Source of the DNA: Laspinema sp963821735
GTDB lineage: Bacteria; Cyanobacteriota; Cyanobacteriia; Cyanobacteriales; Laspinemataceae
Reading direction: 5' to 3'
Length of the DNA: 64,000 nucleotides
Assembly (NCBI GenBank): GCA_963821735.1
Contig: CAWGFK010000012.1
Location: 372,001-436,000, forward strand
A program made the translations under genes and the position numbers. Below the pieces are notes generated by a model. The model made no database searches and was not told the origin of the DNA. It saw nothing but the letters and a program-made list of their open reading frames with translations. Position 1 is the first letter of the stretch, and every line of letters starts with the position of its first letter. Shown piece after piece: positions 37,037 to 47,106 of this stretch.

Positions 37037-38986
37037 TTACTCCCCAGACTCCTCAACCTCGGGGGTTTCAACCTGTGAAGAAGGAGGGATACCCTCAATT
37101 TGAATCAAGGATTCCATGATTTCTTTGACAATGGGTGCAGCGACGGTTCCCCCATAGCCACCCACGGGTTCATCTACCGCAGCGAGGACGACGTAGCGGG
37201 GGTTCTCTGCGGGTAAAATTGCCACAAAACTGGCGATCCGGGCGTACTCGGAATAACCTGTCCCATCATCGGATGCTTTTTGAGAGGTCCCGGTTTTTCC
37301 GGCAATCCGATATCCGGGAATTTGGGCGGCGGTGCCGGTGCCGTCGTCGATGGCATCCTCCATCATTGCCACTACTGCTTGGGTGGTGGAGGGGGAAAAG
37401 ACTTGGCGCTTGGGACGGAGGTCCGGTTGCCAATACTGGCGTCCTTGACTATCAAAGAGTCCCCGGACAACATGGGGGGTGACGAGATAGCCTTCATTGG
37501 CTAAAGCGCCGTGAATTTGGACCAGTTGGAGGGGGGTCAGAGAAAGACCTTGGCCGAAGGAGGCGGTGGCGGCATTGACGGGGGAGGCCATAAATTCGGC
37601 ACGCGATCGCAGTTGACTGGCGGTTTCAAAGGGTAAGTCTGCGCCGATGATATCGCCGATCCCCAGGCGTTGCAGCCAACTGTAAAAGACCCGCGATCGC
37701 ATCTGTTCGATAATATGCACCATCCCCACATTACTGGAATAGCGGATGATTTCCGTCACGGTCAGATTGCCTCGACCGGCCCCATCGGAGTTGGAAATCG
37801 GCCATTCATCGACGTAAATCCGCCCTTCATCATAAAAGACGCTGTTCGCTTCAATGGCACCGGCTTCTAAGGCGATCGCTACGGTAATCGGTTTAAAGGT
37901 CGATCCCGGTTCATATAAATCCGTCAGCGCCCAGTTTTTAAATAACCCCACATCCGCTTTAAAATATTCGTTGGGGTCGTAGGAGGGGTCACAGACTAAG
38001 GCTAAGATTTCGCCAGTTTTGGCATCCATGACGATCGCCGTGCCGCGTTTGGCATTCCACTGTTTCCGGTGTTTCTCTAAGGCGACCCGCGCAGCTTGTT
38101 GCAACCGCGAATCTAGGGTAATTTGCAAATGCAAATCGTCCAGGCGCATAAATTCCGCCGGTACTGGGTCGGGGATCAGCGAACCCCATAAGCGCCGGTC
38201 TAATTCTAATGAGGCTTCCCGGGCGAGTAAGTGCTGGTGGCTGGCTTCGACTCCCGCTTGACCTTTGCCTTCTGTATCCACATATCCGATCACATCTGCG
38301 GCTAAGTTTTGCTGGGGATAGTAGCGGGCGCGATTTTGCTCTAGTTCTAGTCCATCGAGGAAGATTTCTCGGATGCGATCGGCATTTTCCTCCGAGATGC
38401 CGACTGCCAAGGCAATTCCACTTTCCGCCGCGTTGAATTTTCCGAAGAGTTCCGCACTGGTTTGATTCAAAATCGGGGCGAGGGTTGTCGCCATCTCTTC
38501 CTTGGAGATTTTAAACAGTTTGGGATGGGCGTATAGGGTATAAACCGGGCGATCGAGGGCTAAAACATTGCCACTGCGATCGACGATCGCCCGTCGGGGA
38601 ATAAACGGCTGCAATTTCACATCTTGCTGCTGTCTGGCTTGTTCTTGTAAGTCCTGCCCATTCACAATTTGCAATCGATACAAATTCCCACTCAAGCCCA
38701 GCATTCCCGCCATTAAAACCCCCCAGACTACCGCAAATCTAATCCGAGGATTTCCCAATCGCGTCAAAGCGCGGACTCCCCGCCTCATGCGCGGCGAGCT
38801 GTTCAAATTCTCTAAAATTAATAATAAAAAGGCCAGGGGTAAGAGTAAGAGCAAGTTTTTACCGCTCTCTTGTCCCCGCTTATTCCGAGCCGTCCCCCGG
38901 TTGATTTTTTTCGGGCGTTGAGATTGGGTTTTGCGATGAGAGTTCCGCTGCAAACTTCGCCCAGGGTGTGGAATCCTTGATGCCAT
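37037..38986 (-). CDS. ftsI: Septal transpeptidase FtsI (penicillin-binding protein)
   Basis: 649 residues. It has an unusual basic N-terminal extension with a hydrophobic stretch (44-60), then the membrane anchor (83-100). The dimerisation domain begins about 128 (IPRRAIVDRSGNVLALDRP). The transpeptidase motifs are complete: STFK 362-365 (nucleophile Ser), SSN 417-419, KTGT 564-567. It crosslinks septal peptidoglycan in the divisome. The upstream gene on the same strand is FtsL-like, the usual dcw order. A start at Met67 (MRRGVRALTRLG) would remove the extension. The stop abuts a MITE copy. Confidence 0.93.
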   Translation of the reverse strand: MASRIPHPGRSLQRNSHRKTQSQRPKKINRGTARNKRGQESGKNLLLLLPLAFLLLILENLNSSPRMRRGVRALTRLGNPRIRFAVVWGVLMAGMLGLSGNLYRLQIVNGQDLQEQARQQQDVKLQPFIPRRAIVDRSGNVLALDRPVYTLYAHPKLFKISKEEMATTLAPILNQTSAELFGKFNAAESGIALAVGISEENADRIREIFLDGLELEQNRARYYPQQNLAADVIGYVDTEGKGQAGVEASHQHLLAREASLELDRRLWGSLIPDPVPAEFMRLDDLHLQITLDSRLQQAARVALEKHRKQWNAKRGTAIVMDAKTGEILALVCDPSYDPNEYFKADVGLFKNWALTDLYEPGSTFKPITVAIALEAGAIEANSVFYDEGRIYVDEWPISNSDGAGRGNLTVTEIIRYSSNVGMVHIIEQMRSRVFYSWLQRLGIGDIIGADLPFETASQLRSRAEFMASPVNAATASFGQGLSLTPLQLVQIHGALANEGYLVTPHVVRGLFDSQGRQYWQPDLRPKRQVFSPSTTQAVVAMMEDAIDDGTGTAAQIPGYRIAGKTGTSQKASDDGTGYSEYARIASFVAILPAENPRYVVLAAVDEPVGGYGGTVAAPIVKEIMESLIQIEGIPPSSQVETPEVEESGE

Positions 38987-39108
38987 ATTCCGCTCGTAAA
39001 ATGTAATCAGGTTGGAGAATTTGAAGGCTTTTGATTCGGGATTGATTCAGGCGATATTCCCCGGTTTAGGTCAGAAAAAAGTCGGGTTTAATCCCGAACT
39101 TTTGAAGG

Positions 39109-39744
39109 TTAATATCCCACGGGTCGGTTATCGGGAGTTGGGGTTTCTTTCCCCCTGATTTCTGCTGATTCTGGGGGGTCTACTGGGGTGGGTTTTAGAA
39201 ATATCATTTGATTTAAGTTGGGGGGTACTAAACCGCTGCCCGGTTCTGCTGCTTGTTTGGAGAATTGGGTTTTTAAGCTTTCGTTGGTTGAGATCAGTTT
39301 GCGCTCTTGGCGGCGCAAACTTTCCAACTCTCGGAAGGATGTACCCCACTGTTGCTGGTAGTAGACGGTACTGCCATAGATGAATAAGGCGGCACCGACG
39401 AGGAGGAAGGTGGCGAAGGATGAAACGGTTTGAGCTTTCACGAGCGATCGCAACCAAAAGGGAATCGCCCAAGGATTTGAGGGGGTTTGACTTCTCGTTG
39501 CTTTGTTTTTTCTGGATTCGGTTGTCTTGGGGTTAGGGGTTAATCCTGAGCGAACTCGGGGACTGGATTGTGCCGATCGCAATGGGGTGACTTGCGCTGC
39601 GGTTCTTGGGGCGATCCCCAGGCTTTCTTGGGCTTTTCTCTGCCTAGTGGCGATCGAGGTTATTTTAGGATTGGATGTTCCTGCCGAAGTTGGACGGGAC
39701 CTGATTTTTCTCGGAGCATTTGAGGGTCTGAATGCAACTGTCAT
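39109..39744 (-). CDS. FtsL-like bitopic cell-division protein
   Basis: About 211 residues from ATG 39744 (MTVAFRPSNAPRKIRSRP); the frame is open further up, to 40098, but that extension does not look native. A basic, disordered cytoplasmic tail (1-110), one membrane helix (about 112-130, SSFATFLLVGAALFIYGS), then a short Leu-heptad coiled coil (SFRELESLRRQERKLISTNE), matching the layout of FtsL. A Pro-rich tail follows. It lies about 120 bp upstream of ftsI. Call rests on topology and neighbour, not on a strong sequence signature. Confidence 0.65.
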   Translation of the reverse strand: MTVAFRPSNAPRKIRSRPTSAGTSNPKITSIATRQRKAQESLGIAPRTAAQVTPLRSAQSSPRVRSGLTPNPKTTESRKNKATRSQTPSNPWAIPFWLRSLVKAQTVSSFATFLLVGAALFIYGSTVYYQQQWGTSFRELESLRRQERKLISTNESLKTQFSKQAAEPGSGLVPPNLNQMIFLKPTPVDPPESAEIRGKETPTPDNRPVGY

Positions 39745-40422
39745 AACTTTAAGCAATATTAGGCGGTTGGTGTTAATAGCGCTATTTATATCGGTTCCCT
39801 TCTCATGGGCAGTGCGGATTGCACCCCTCGGATCAATTGAGTTGAGGATTCCGATGTTCCTAGTCTTGTGGATTTCACTGAGACTCCCCCATCCTAGCAC
39901 CGGCTTGTCTGTAAGTCTTTTGCAGTTAGGGAACTCTGATTTCAGGAGGGCGATCGTTCCGGTTCCCCCGATTTCCCTCTCCCAGGGGAGTTGTTGAATC
40001 GCCTCAATTGAGATAAAGAACACCTCTCCCCCAGTCCATCGGTCAACGGGGAGGACCCATCCGTAGCCACTTTCGCGGTGGATTGTAACAACTAGCACCC
40101 CGGTGCAAACTCAGGCTGATTCCCGGAACTTGCTCCCTAGGGTGCAAGATTTTAGGGTCAATCCACCTCGGGATCTTTGCGGGTCTCTCCCCGCTATAAA
40201 AATTTTTAAAGATAGATGAAAATTTGTAACTTTTTTCGTAAAAATGCCCTATTCTATACTACTAGCAGATTTTGATGGAGGTTTCCTCTGGACCTTTCCA
40301 GGAAAATCATCCTGAAACCCTGCTCTAGATTGGGTTCATTAGCAGTTGTTCATTTTGTAGAAACGACTGAGGCAGTCTGGGTCCTTGGTCATGCCTGATT
40401 CATTCACCCCTAAATATCCACA

Positions 40423-40692
40423 ATGAAAAACAAAATCGCTAGTTTAGCTGTTTTACTCGCTTTGTCTACCTCTGTTGTAGCCTGCAATACCAATGAACCG
40501 GAAACCCCTGCTACAACTACCCCCACAGAGGAAGTTCCTGTAGAGCAGGCAGCCCCCGAAGCTGTCGAGACCCCGGCAACCGCTCCAGAAGCTATGGAGA
40601 CCCCGGCAACCGCTCCGGAAGCTATGGAGACCCCGGCAACGACTCCCGAAGCAACTCCGACCACTCCAGAAACTGCTCCGACTGCTCCTTAA
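40423..40692 (+). CDS. Pro/Thr/Glu/Ala-rich lipoprotein
   Basis: 89 residues. A lipoprotein signal peptide, MKNKIASLAVLLALSTSVVA followed by Cys21, leads directly into a low-complexity tail of repeated ETPATAPEAM units (three near-perfect copies at about 56-80). The repeats are 30-bp tandem units in DNA. No folded domain; likely an envelope-anchored flexible tether. Followed by a strong terminator at 40800. Confidence 0.8.
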   Translation: MKNKIASLAVLLALSTSVVACNTNEPETPATTTPTEEVPVEQAAPEAVETPATAPEAMETPATAPEAMETPATTPEATPTTPETAPTAP

Positions 40693-40799
40693 AACTGAGC
40701 AGCGACGGGTGTAGAAATTGGAATAACAACAACTACAAAAGATGAACTTGCAGTAAGGGCCTGAAACTCACGCCTTTGCTCAACTCATCTGAGTCAAAA

Positions 40800-40832
40800 A
40801 CCCTTGACATTTGTCGAGGGTTATTTTTTGAG
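40800..40832 (+). terminator. Rho-independent terminator
   Basis: AACCCTTGACatttGTCGAGGGTT followed by ATTTTTTG, about 110 bp after the lipoprotein gene. A good hairpin and T-run. Confidence 0.85.
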
Positions 40833-41047
40833 GATCTAGGAGAATTGAAAATTCTGCACTCTCCTGGAACGGGTGGTGCAGGGTCTTCCGAATCGGGGGA
40901 GCAATCAAATCGGTCTACCCCCTCTGTGGTGCTTGAGTTCAACCTGTGATTTGGGTGGAATTCGATTGACTTATTTATGACTTAAGACTGATAGAAAAGG
41001 GCTGAAAATATGATAGTAAAAGTTAAGAAGATCATCTATTTATTTGT

Positions 41048-41410
41048 ATGAGCGATCGCCACAAACCCATCGGTCCTAAATTCTCGGGTCACCCCGGTTT
41101 AATTTTGTTGATTTTAGTCGGGGGAATGCTGTTGGGGATCACCCCACGCGCTGCCGCTTTACCTCCCGCCTCGGATGTTCCCGAGGAAATCTTGCGAACT
41201 GAAATTATTACCCAAGGCCGATCGCCCGTGGATGGAACACCCCTGACCCCGGCTGAATATGCTGCCTTGCTCGAAGACCCCACATTTCGGGGGACGATCG
41301 CCCCCTACGATGGCAGTCCAACCACGGCGATCGGGCCAATCCCTCCCGGGCAGATCATGATTAATCGCTTACCCGTGAGAGAATTACTCCGGGTGATTTT
41401 TCCGTTTTGA
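41048..41410 (+). CDS. Small exported hypothetical protein
   Basis: 120 residues. A basic N-terminus, one hydrophobic helix (about 17-33, GLILLILVGGMLLGITP) and AAA before LPPASDVPEEI suggest a signal peptide with cleavage near residue 38. The mature part is acidic and Pro-rich (TPLTPAEYAALLEDPTFRGT) and ends LPVRELLRVIFPF. This pattern occurs in short cyanobacterial periplasmic proteins of unknown function. No partner genes. Confidence 0.7.
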   Translation: MSDRHKPIGPKFSGHPGLILLILVGGMLLGITPRAAALPPASDVPEEILRTEIITQGRSPVDGTPLTPAEYAALLEDPTFRGTIAPYDGSPTTAIGPIPPGQIMINRLPVRELLRVIFPF

Positions 41411-41531
41411 ACGTGCCATTTTAGCTTGATTGAACGAGAAGCCCCACGTCCATAATCTCAGATTTGGCGTGGGATGAATCGTTTTTCTTTACTTATGTTA
41501 TAATTACGTCTCGGATATTTAATTTACTCTA

Positions 41532-42703
41532 ATGTTAAAGGTCGTAAAGGTAAGACTATATCCCAATAGAGAACAGAAGCAGTTGCTAGAGCAGTCCTTT
41601 GGCAATTGCCGTTTTCTGTGGAACTACTGTCTTGACTTGATGAATAAAACCTATAAGGAGACAGGTAAAGGATTGTCTGGGTATGAGGTTAAAAAGCAAA
41701 TACCTTCACTCAAAAAAGAGTATGAATGGTTGAAGCTAACCTACTCCCAATGCCTACAGCAAGTCTGTCTCAATCTGGGTGTAGCCTTCAACAATTTCTT
41801 TGAAAGGAGAGCGGGTTATCCTAGCTTTAAGTCGAAGCATGGAAAACAATCTATCCAGTACCCTCAGAATGTTAAGGTGTTGGATGGTTCCTTGAAGTTC
41901 CCATCTATTGGAGAAGTAAAAGCAGTTATTCACCGTCCACCCGATGGTAAAGTAAAGACTGTTACTGTCTCCAAAAACCGTTGTGACCAATACTTTGCTT
42001 CAGTGTTATTTGAGGATGGTAAAGAAAAGTCTGAATCTAATGCTGAAGGCAAAGCAGTAGGTATAGACCTCGGGTTAACTCATTTTGCTATCACCTCTGA
42101 TGGTTCAAAGTTTGATAACCCTAGATGGCTAAATAAACACGAACGAAACTTAAAGTGCAAACAACAACAACTTTCTCGTAAGCCCCAAGGCTCAAATAAC
42201 CGCAATAAGGCTAGAAAGAAAGTAGCTAGAGTTCACAATAAGATCTCCCGATGTCGAGAAGATTTTCATCATAAGCTATCGCTGTCGATAGTTAACGAAA
42301 ACCAAGTGATTGTGGTTGAAGATCTAGCAGTCAAGAACATGGTCAAGAATCACTGTCTAGCCAAGGCAATCAGCCAGGTTGGATGGGGACAATTCTGTAC
42401 TATGCTCAAGTACAAGGCTGAACAAGAGGGCAAGGTTTATCAAGAGGTTGATAGGTTTTTCCCGAGTTCAAAAACTTGTCATGTCTGCAAAAACCAAGTT
42501 GGGAGTCTACCCTTGGACATAAGACATTGGACTTGTACCAATTGTGGGTCGAAACATGATCGGGATGTCAATGCAGCAATCAACCTCAGAGATGAGGGTC
42601 TACGAATATTGACCTCGGAACCGGGGATAAAGCCTATCGCCAGACAGTAAGACGTAGTAATAGAGGACGAAAGAAATCTACTACTACGCTTGTCTCTGGG
42701 TAG
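41532..42703 (+). CDS. tnpB: TnpB RNA-guided nuclease (OrfB), frameshift near end
   Basis: About 390 residues after correction. N-terminal HTH/OrfB region (LKVVKVRLYPNREQKQLLEQ). The RuvC acidic residues are all visible: Asp in AVGIDLGLTHFA, Glu in VIVVEDLAVKNM, Asp in HDRDVNAAINL. The zinc ribbon CHVC...CTNC sits between the last two. As read the frame is lost at about 42611-42616 and ends at 42650; one added base gives the family tail GTGDKAYRQTVRRSNRGRKK to stop 42703. TnpB proteins are guided by an RNA from the right end of the element to cut donor sites and favour retention. Confidence 0.92.
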
Positions 42704-42745
42704 GAAGCCCACGCTGTAATCTGAGATTCAGCGCTGGGTAGTTCA
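42600..42745 (+). ncRNA. Predicted omega-RNA region of TnpB element
   Basis: By analogy with characterised TnpB systems, the 3' end of tnpB and the right-end hairpin (42708-42738) should form the guide scaffold, with the guide taken from flanking DNA just after the element (about 42745 on). Inferred from position only; ends uncertain. Confidence 0.4.
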
Positions 42746-43028
42746 CTTTACAATCCTTAATATTTATGGTGTATTGATAGAACAGGACCGACCCATCACC
42801 TGAAGTAGAGAGTAGGTGCTTTTCATCAAAAGCATCAACCCCATCGGGTTCAATCCCTTGAACAAGCGTCAGTCCTGTAAAAGAGTTGCTCCCTCTAAGG
42901 AGGCGATCGCCAGGGCATTAGGGATCCGGTGTGTGAACCAACCAGCACCCTTCATCCCAGAGACCCCAAAATCTCTAAAATGAAGCTATTATCAACACCC
43001 CCACCCGAGGCGATCGCAATATCTAATA

Positions 43029-43192
43029 CCAAATCCGGTTCTCAAAAATCGCTGTTCTCTCTTAGCCTGCGTTTGGCGTAGCCAGCGCGCCAGCGCTTAG
43101 GCAGGCTTCGTCCGTATAGCCCCACCCTTTCCTAGCGGAACGCTGCGCGAACAGGGTGCCGGTTTTTATAGACCTATCACAACCGGATTCCC
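43029..43192 (+). mobile_element. MITE-like element, copy C with an internal insertion
   Basis: 164 bp flanked by TA (43027-43028, 43193-43194). Ends CCAAATCCGGTTCTCAAAAA and, read inwards, GGGAATCCGGTTGTGATAGG. Each hairpin is enlarged by an extra palindromic piece (GGCGTAGCCAGCGCGCCAGC in the first, CTAGCGGAACGCTGCGCGAA in the second), explaining its greater length. Confidence 0.85.
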
Positions 43193-43284
43193 TATAACCC
43201 CTGTGCCTTAACCCTAATCCCGGGTTAATCAACCGCACAGATATCGAAACCCATTCATGAACTGCATTTATTAGGCAACCAAAC

Positions 43285-45596
43285 ATGACCATCACAATCG
43301 CCCCGGATCAAGTCCATCAGATAGTTGGAAATCAACATCAAGACCCCTTTGAAATCCTCGGCGCTCATCCCATCCAGGACAACGGCAAAATCTCCCATTG
43401 GGCCGTGCGCGCTTATCTCCCCAATGCCGACAGCGTTTCCGTCATCGTCCCGGAACAGCGCCAAGAATATCCCATGCAGTCCGTGCATAACCCCCACTTC
43501 TTTGAATGCATCATTGAAACCGCTGAACTCGCCAACTACCAATTCCGCATCAAAGAAGGCGAGCACGAACGAGTCATCTACGACCCCTACGCCTTCCGGT
43601 CGCCCTAAACTCACCGACCTCGACATCCACCTCTTCGCCGAAGGCAACCACCATCGCATCTACGAAAAACTCGGTGCTCACACCCTAGAAGTCAACGGCG
43701 TTAAAGGCGTTTACTTTGCCGTCTGGGCTCCCAACGCCCGCAACATCTCCGTCCTCGGCGACTTCAACCATTGGGATGGACGCAAACATCAAATGGCCAA
43801 ACGCGGCAACGGCGTCTGGGAACTCTTCATCCCTGACCTGGGAGTAGGCGAACATTACAAATATGAAATCAAAAACTCCGCAGGCCATATTTACGAAAAA
43901 TCTGACCCCTACGGTTTCCAACAAGAACCCCGGCCCAAAACCGCCTCCATCGTCACCGACCTCGACACCTACACCTGGACCGACCAAGACTGGATGGAAG
44001 AACGTCGCAACAGCGACCCCCTCACCAAACCCATCTCCGTCTACGAATGTCATTTAGGCTCCTGGCTCCATGCCTCCGCCTCGGAACCCGCCAAACTCCC
44101 CAACGGAGACACCGAACCCGTCGTCATCGTCTCCGAACTCAAACCCGGGGCCAGATTCCTCACCTACCGGGAACTCGCCGAGAAACTGATTCCTTACGTT
44201 AAAGAACTCGGCTACACCCATATCGAGTTACTCCCCATCGCTGAACATCCCTTTGATGGGTCCTGGGGTTATCAAGTCACCGGCTACTATGCCCCCACCT
44301 CCCGCTTTGGCACCCCGGAAGACTTCATGTACTTTGTGGATTGCTGCCACAAAGAGGGAATTGGCGTCTTGGTAGACTGGGTTCCCGGTCACTTCCCCAA
44401 AGATGGACATGGATTGGCCTTCTTTGATGGCACCCACCTCTACGAACACGCTGACCCCCGCAAAGGCGAACACAAGGAATGGGGAACTCTCGTCTTTAAC
44501 TACAATCGCAACGAAGTCCGCAACTTCCTCGTTGCCAACGTCTTATTCTGGTTTGATAAATTCCACATTGATGGCATCCGCGTCGATGCCGTCGCCTCCA
44601 TGTTGTATTTAGACTACTGCCGGAAAGATGGGGAATGGGTCACCAACCAATATGGTGGACGGGAAAACCTAGAAGCGGCAGACTTCCTGCGCCAAGCTAA
44701 TCATCTGCTGTTTTCCTACTATCCGGGAGTGCCTCTCCATTGCTGAAGAGTCTACCTCCTGGCCGATGGTTTCCTGGCCGACTTATGTGGGTGGGTTAGG
44801 GTTTAACTTGAAATGGAACATGGGCTGGATGCACGATATGCTGGATTACTTCAGCATGGACCCCTGGTTCCGCCAGTTCCATCAGAACAACATCACCTTT
44901 AGTATGTGGTATCACCACAGCGAGAATTTCATGCTGGCCCTGTCCCATGATGAAGTGGTGCATGGTAAGAGCAATATCATCGGTAAAATGCCCGGGGACC
45001 GTTGGCAGAAGTTAGCCAATGTCCGCTGTTTGTTTACCTATATGTTTGCTCACCCGGGCAAGAAAACCCTGTTTATGAGCATGGAATTCGGCCAATGGAG
45101 TGAGTGGAATGTCTGGGGCGATTTGGAGTGGGAATTGTTGCAATATGAGCCACACCAACAGCTTAAAACCTTCATGGCTGACCTGAATCACCTCTATTGT
45201 TCAACGCCAGAACTTTATACCCAAGATTTTGGACAAGAAGGGTTTGAATGGATTGATTGTTCCGACAATCGCCATAGTGTGGTGTCGTTTATCCGCTGGG
45301 ATAAAAATAAGGAAGATTTTGTGGTGGTGGTTTGTAACTTTACGCCGCAACCGCATAGTCATTATCGCGTTGGGGTTCCGGTTCATGGATTCTACAGCGA
45401 AATTTTTAACAGCGACTCCGGCAAATATGGCGGCAGCAACATGGGGAATCTAGGGGGCAAATGGGCCGATGAGTGGTGGTTCCACAGTCATGCTTACTCG
45501 TTAGATTTATGCTTGCCTCCGTTATCGGTGTTGGTGTTTAAGTTAGATCAGGAGAAGACTGAAGAAGCGCGGAAGGCTTGGATGTCTCAAACTTGA
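43285..45596 (+). CDS. glgB: 1,4-alpha-glucan branching enzyme (two frameshifts as read)
   Basis: 769 residues after correction, normal length. An N-terminal CBM48 module (VWAPNARNISVLGDFNHWDG) precedes the GH13 barrel. Catalytic motifs: DWVPGHFPKDGHGL, GIRVDAVASMLYLDY (nucleophile Asp), SIAEESTSWPMVSWP (acid/base Glu), LALSHDEVVHGK. Breaks: an extra C at 43603-43605 (YAFRSP should run into KLTDLDIH) and an extra C at 44732-44733 (SYYPGV should run into LSIAEEST). It adds alpha-1,6 branches in glycogen synthesis. Both breaks are in homopolymers and the rest is intact, so sequence error is likely. Start ATG 43285. Confidence 0.96.
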
Positions 45597-45692
45597 TGGG
45601 TTAGGAAAGGGGTACAGAGACATGGAAACTACTCATCTCTATACCCTTTTCCTAACTCTCCCCAATCTCCCTTGTTAATCCAGGACGGATGG

Positions 45693-45742
45693 ACCCCACC
45701 CTAACCCTCCCCTTGCCAAGGGGAGGGGACCGGAGGTGAACT
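45693..45742. repeat. CCCTAACCCTCCCCTTGCCAAGGGGAGGGG repeat, inverted copy
   Basis: The same palindromic unit as at 11061-11100, in the opposite orientation, between the convergent glgB and pseudopilin genes. May serve as a bidirectional terminator. Confidence 0.7.
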
Positions 45743-45785
45743 GAATGGGAGGCAAATCACCATCTCCCCCATCCTCCCCGCTTCC

Positions 45786-46319
45786 TCACCCACAGTTTTC
45801 CGTTTTCCGCATCGCCCCTAACAGGGTAGAAACAAACACACAACGTTCTTTATTGCTGTTACTATTGCGGAGGGTAACCGTCACCCGTCCCAAGCGACCA
45901 TTGGAGTTTCCTCTGTAGTTAAATTGCATTCGCCACACCCCATTTGTAGAGTATTGATAAAGGGTGGTTTTATTTGGATCAATGGTGACAAACGAGTTAA
46001 GATTTTGCCAGTGTTGGTCTGTGGGCGTAACTGAAGCTGGATGAACCGCCCACTGAGCCACATCACCCAACTCCCGAAAACTGGCTTCATAAGTAATTTT
46101 TTGTTGAGTCGCTTTGGATTTAGCTTCTAAGAGAGCGCCATAGATTTCGTTTTGACCAGCAGTGAGGCGCGTATTATTCAACAAACTGAGCCAACTGGGA
46201 ATCCCTATAGCCGCTAAAACACCGATAATCAAAACAACAATTAAAGTTTCGAGCAAAGTGAATCCAGTCGTCGGGGTGTTGCGAAACCGACTTCTGATTT
46301 GATGAATTAATTGCATCAT
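45786..46319 (-). CDS. GspH/FimT-like pseudopilin (HpsD-like)
   Basis: 177 residues. The type III signal TTGFTLLETLIVVLIIGVLA has prepilin peptidase cleavage after Gly19 and Glu5 of the mature chain, followed by the hydrophobic N-terminal helix (about 20-45). The globular beta-rich GspH domain runs about 55-177 and ends RCVFVSTLLGAMRKTENCG, with Cys residues likely paired. It is the last gene in a minus-strand run of four pseudopilins below an HpsA-like gene, the order of hps loci for hormogonium polysaccharide secretion. Exact hps letter is inferred. Confidence 0.85.
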   Translation of the reverse strand: MMQLIHQIRSRFRNTPTTGFTLLETLIVVLIIGVLAAIGIPSWLSLLNNTRLTAGQNEIYGALLEAKSKATQQKITYEASFRELGDVAQWAVHPASVTPTDQHWQNLNSFVTIDPNKTTLYQYSTNGVWRMQFNYRGNSNGRLGRVTVTLRNSNSNKERCVFVSTLLGAMRKTENCG

Positions 46320-46476
46320 CCAGCACCCTGATTATTATTTTAAAATAAAATAAATCCTCCCCAGAAAAATTCATAGGATTTTTAATATTTTTTTACAATT
46401 ATGCGGAGGAAGCTGCGATTAACAGATGAGGCAGTAGACTAAAGGGACTGAAAATCAGCAATAACAGCCCAGCTTA

Positions 46477-47004
46477 CTACTCAATGCAAGCAGCCCCTGT
46501 TGCTTTTCGTACTGAGCCTAAAAGGGTCGTCACGATTACACACCTTGACTCACCTCCATTTTCAAGAGAAAGCTGAATTCTCCCCGTGTTCTCAGTCTGA
46601 CCTTTCTCGTCAAATGCAACCGTCCAACTACTCGGACTGATGATTAGACGATCTTGCTCGATATTCTGCTTCTGCTGGGGGGAGGGAGCCGTCCCTTGTG
46701 GATGTACAGCCCACCAGACCAGTGATGTGGGCGAGCCTTGCTGGATGGTAACCTGCCATGAACTTTTTCTTTGCGTGGCTTGCCTTTGAGCATCATTGAT
46801 GGCTAAGGCTACTGCATCTTGTGCTTTACTCAAGCGGGTATTGTTGACCATTGATAACCAACTGGGAATACCCAGGGCGGCTAAAATGCCAACCATAAAT
46901 ACAACCATTAGCACTTCCAGCAGGGTAAATCCTTGCTCAGTAGATGGGGCGAGATGAGAGTTTTTTAGGTGGTGATTGGGCTTAAGCAGGTGTAACCATT
47001 TCAT
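46477..47004 (-). CDS. GspH/FimT-like pseudopilin, paralogue
   Basis: 175 residues with prepilin signal TEQGFTLLEVLMVVFMVGIL, Glu5, and the helix GIPSWLSMVNNTRLSKAQDA. It shares the helix-end GIPSWLS.(L/V)NNTRL and the closing RCVIVTTLLGSVRKA with the gene at 45786-46319, so the two are tandem paralogues. About 157 bp separates them. Probably a minor pseudopilin of the same assembly apparatus (context). Confidence 0.87.
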   Translation of the reverse strand: MKWLHLLKPNHHLKNSHLAPSTEQGFTLLEVLMVVFMVGILAALGIPSWLSMVNNTRLSKAQDAVALAINDAQRQATQRKSSWQVTIQQGSPTSLVWWAVHPQGTAPSPQQKQNIEQDRLIISPSSWTVAFDEKGQTENTGRIQLSLENGGESRCVIVTTLLGSVRKATGAACIE

Positions 47005-47106
47005 ATCTTTTTTCCTTAGTTTTTTTGGGTTTTGACCTTTTTTGAGGGGTTAATATAGTCGTCTTTTTACTCTATAAATTGATCCCCGTTTTTCAAGAAA
47101 GGGGAT

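Larger units (their letters stand above)
41436..42745 (+). mobile_element. IS200/IS605-type element carrying only tnpB
   Basis: Subterminal hairpins flank the gene: left CCCACG...CGTGGG (41443-41473), right CCCACGCTG...CAGCGCTGGG (42708-42738). No tnpA transposase is present in the element or window, so it would depend on TnpA in trans. Exact ends cannot be fixed without an empty site. Confidence 0.75.

Noticed and set aside
39744..40098. N-terminal extension of the FtsL-like protein up to 40098
   Set aside because: The extra 118 residues have no family features, and the basic tail beginning at 39744 is a typical start.
43062..43295. Minus-strand frame of 77 codons
   Set aside because: Lies over MITE copy C and the glgB leader; repeat-derived.
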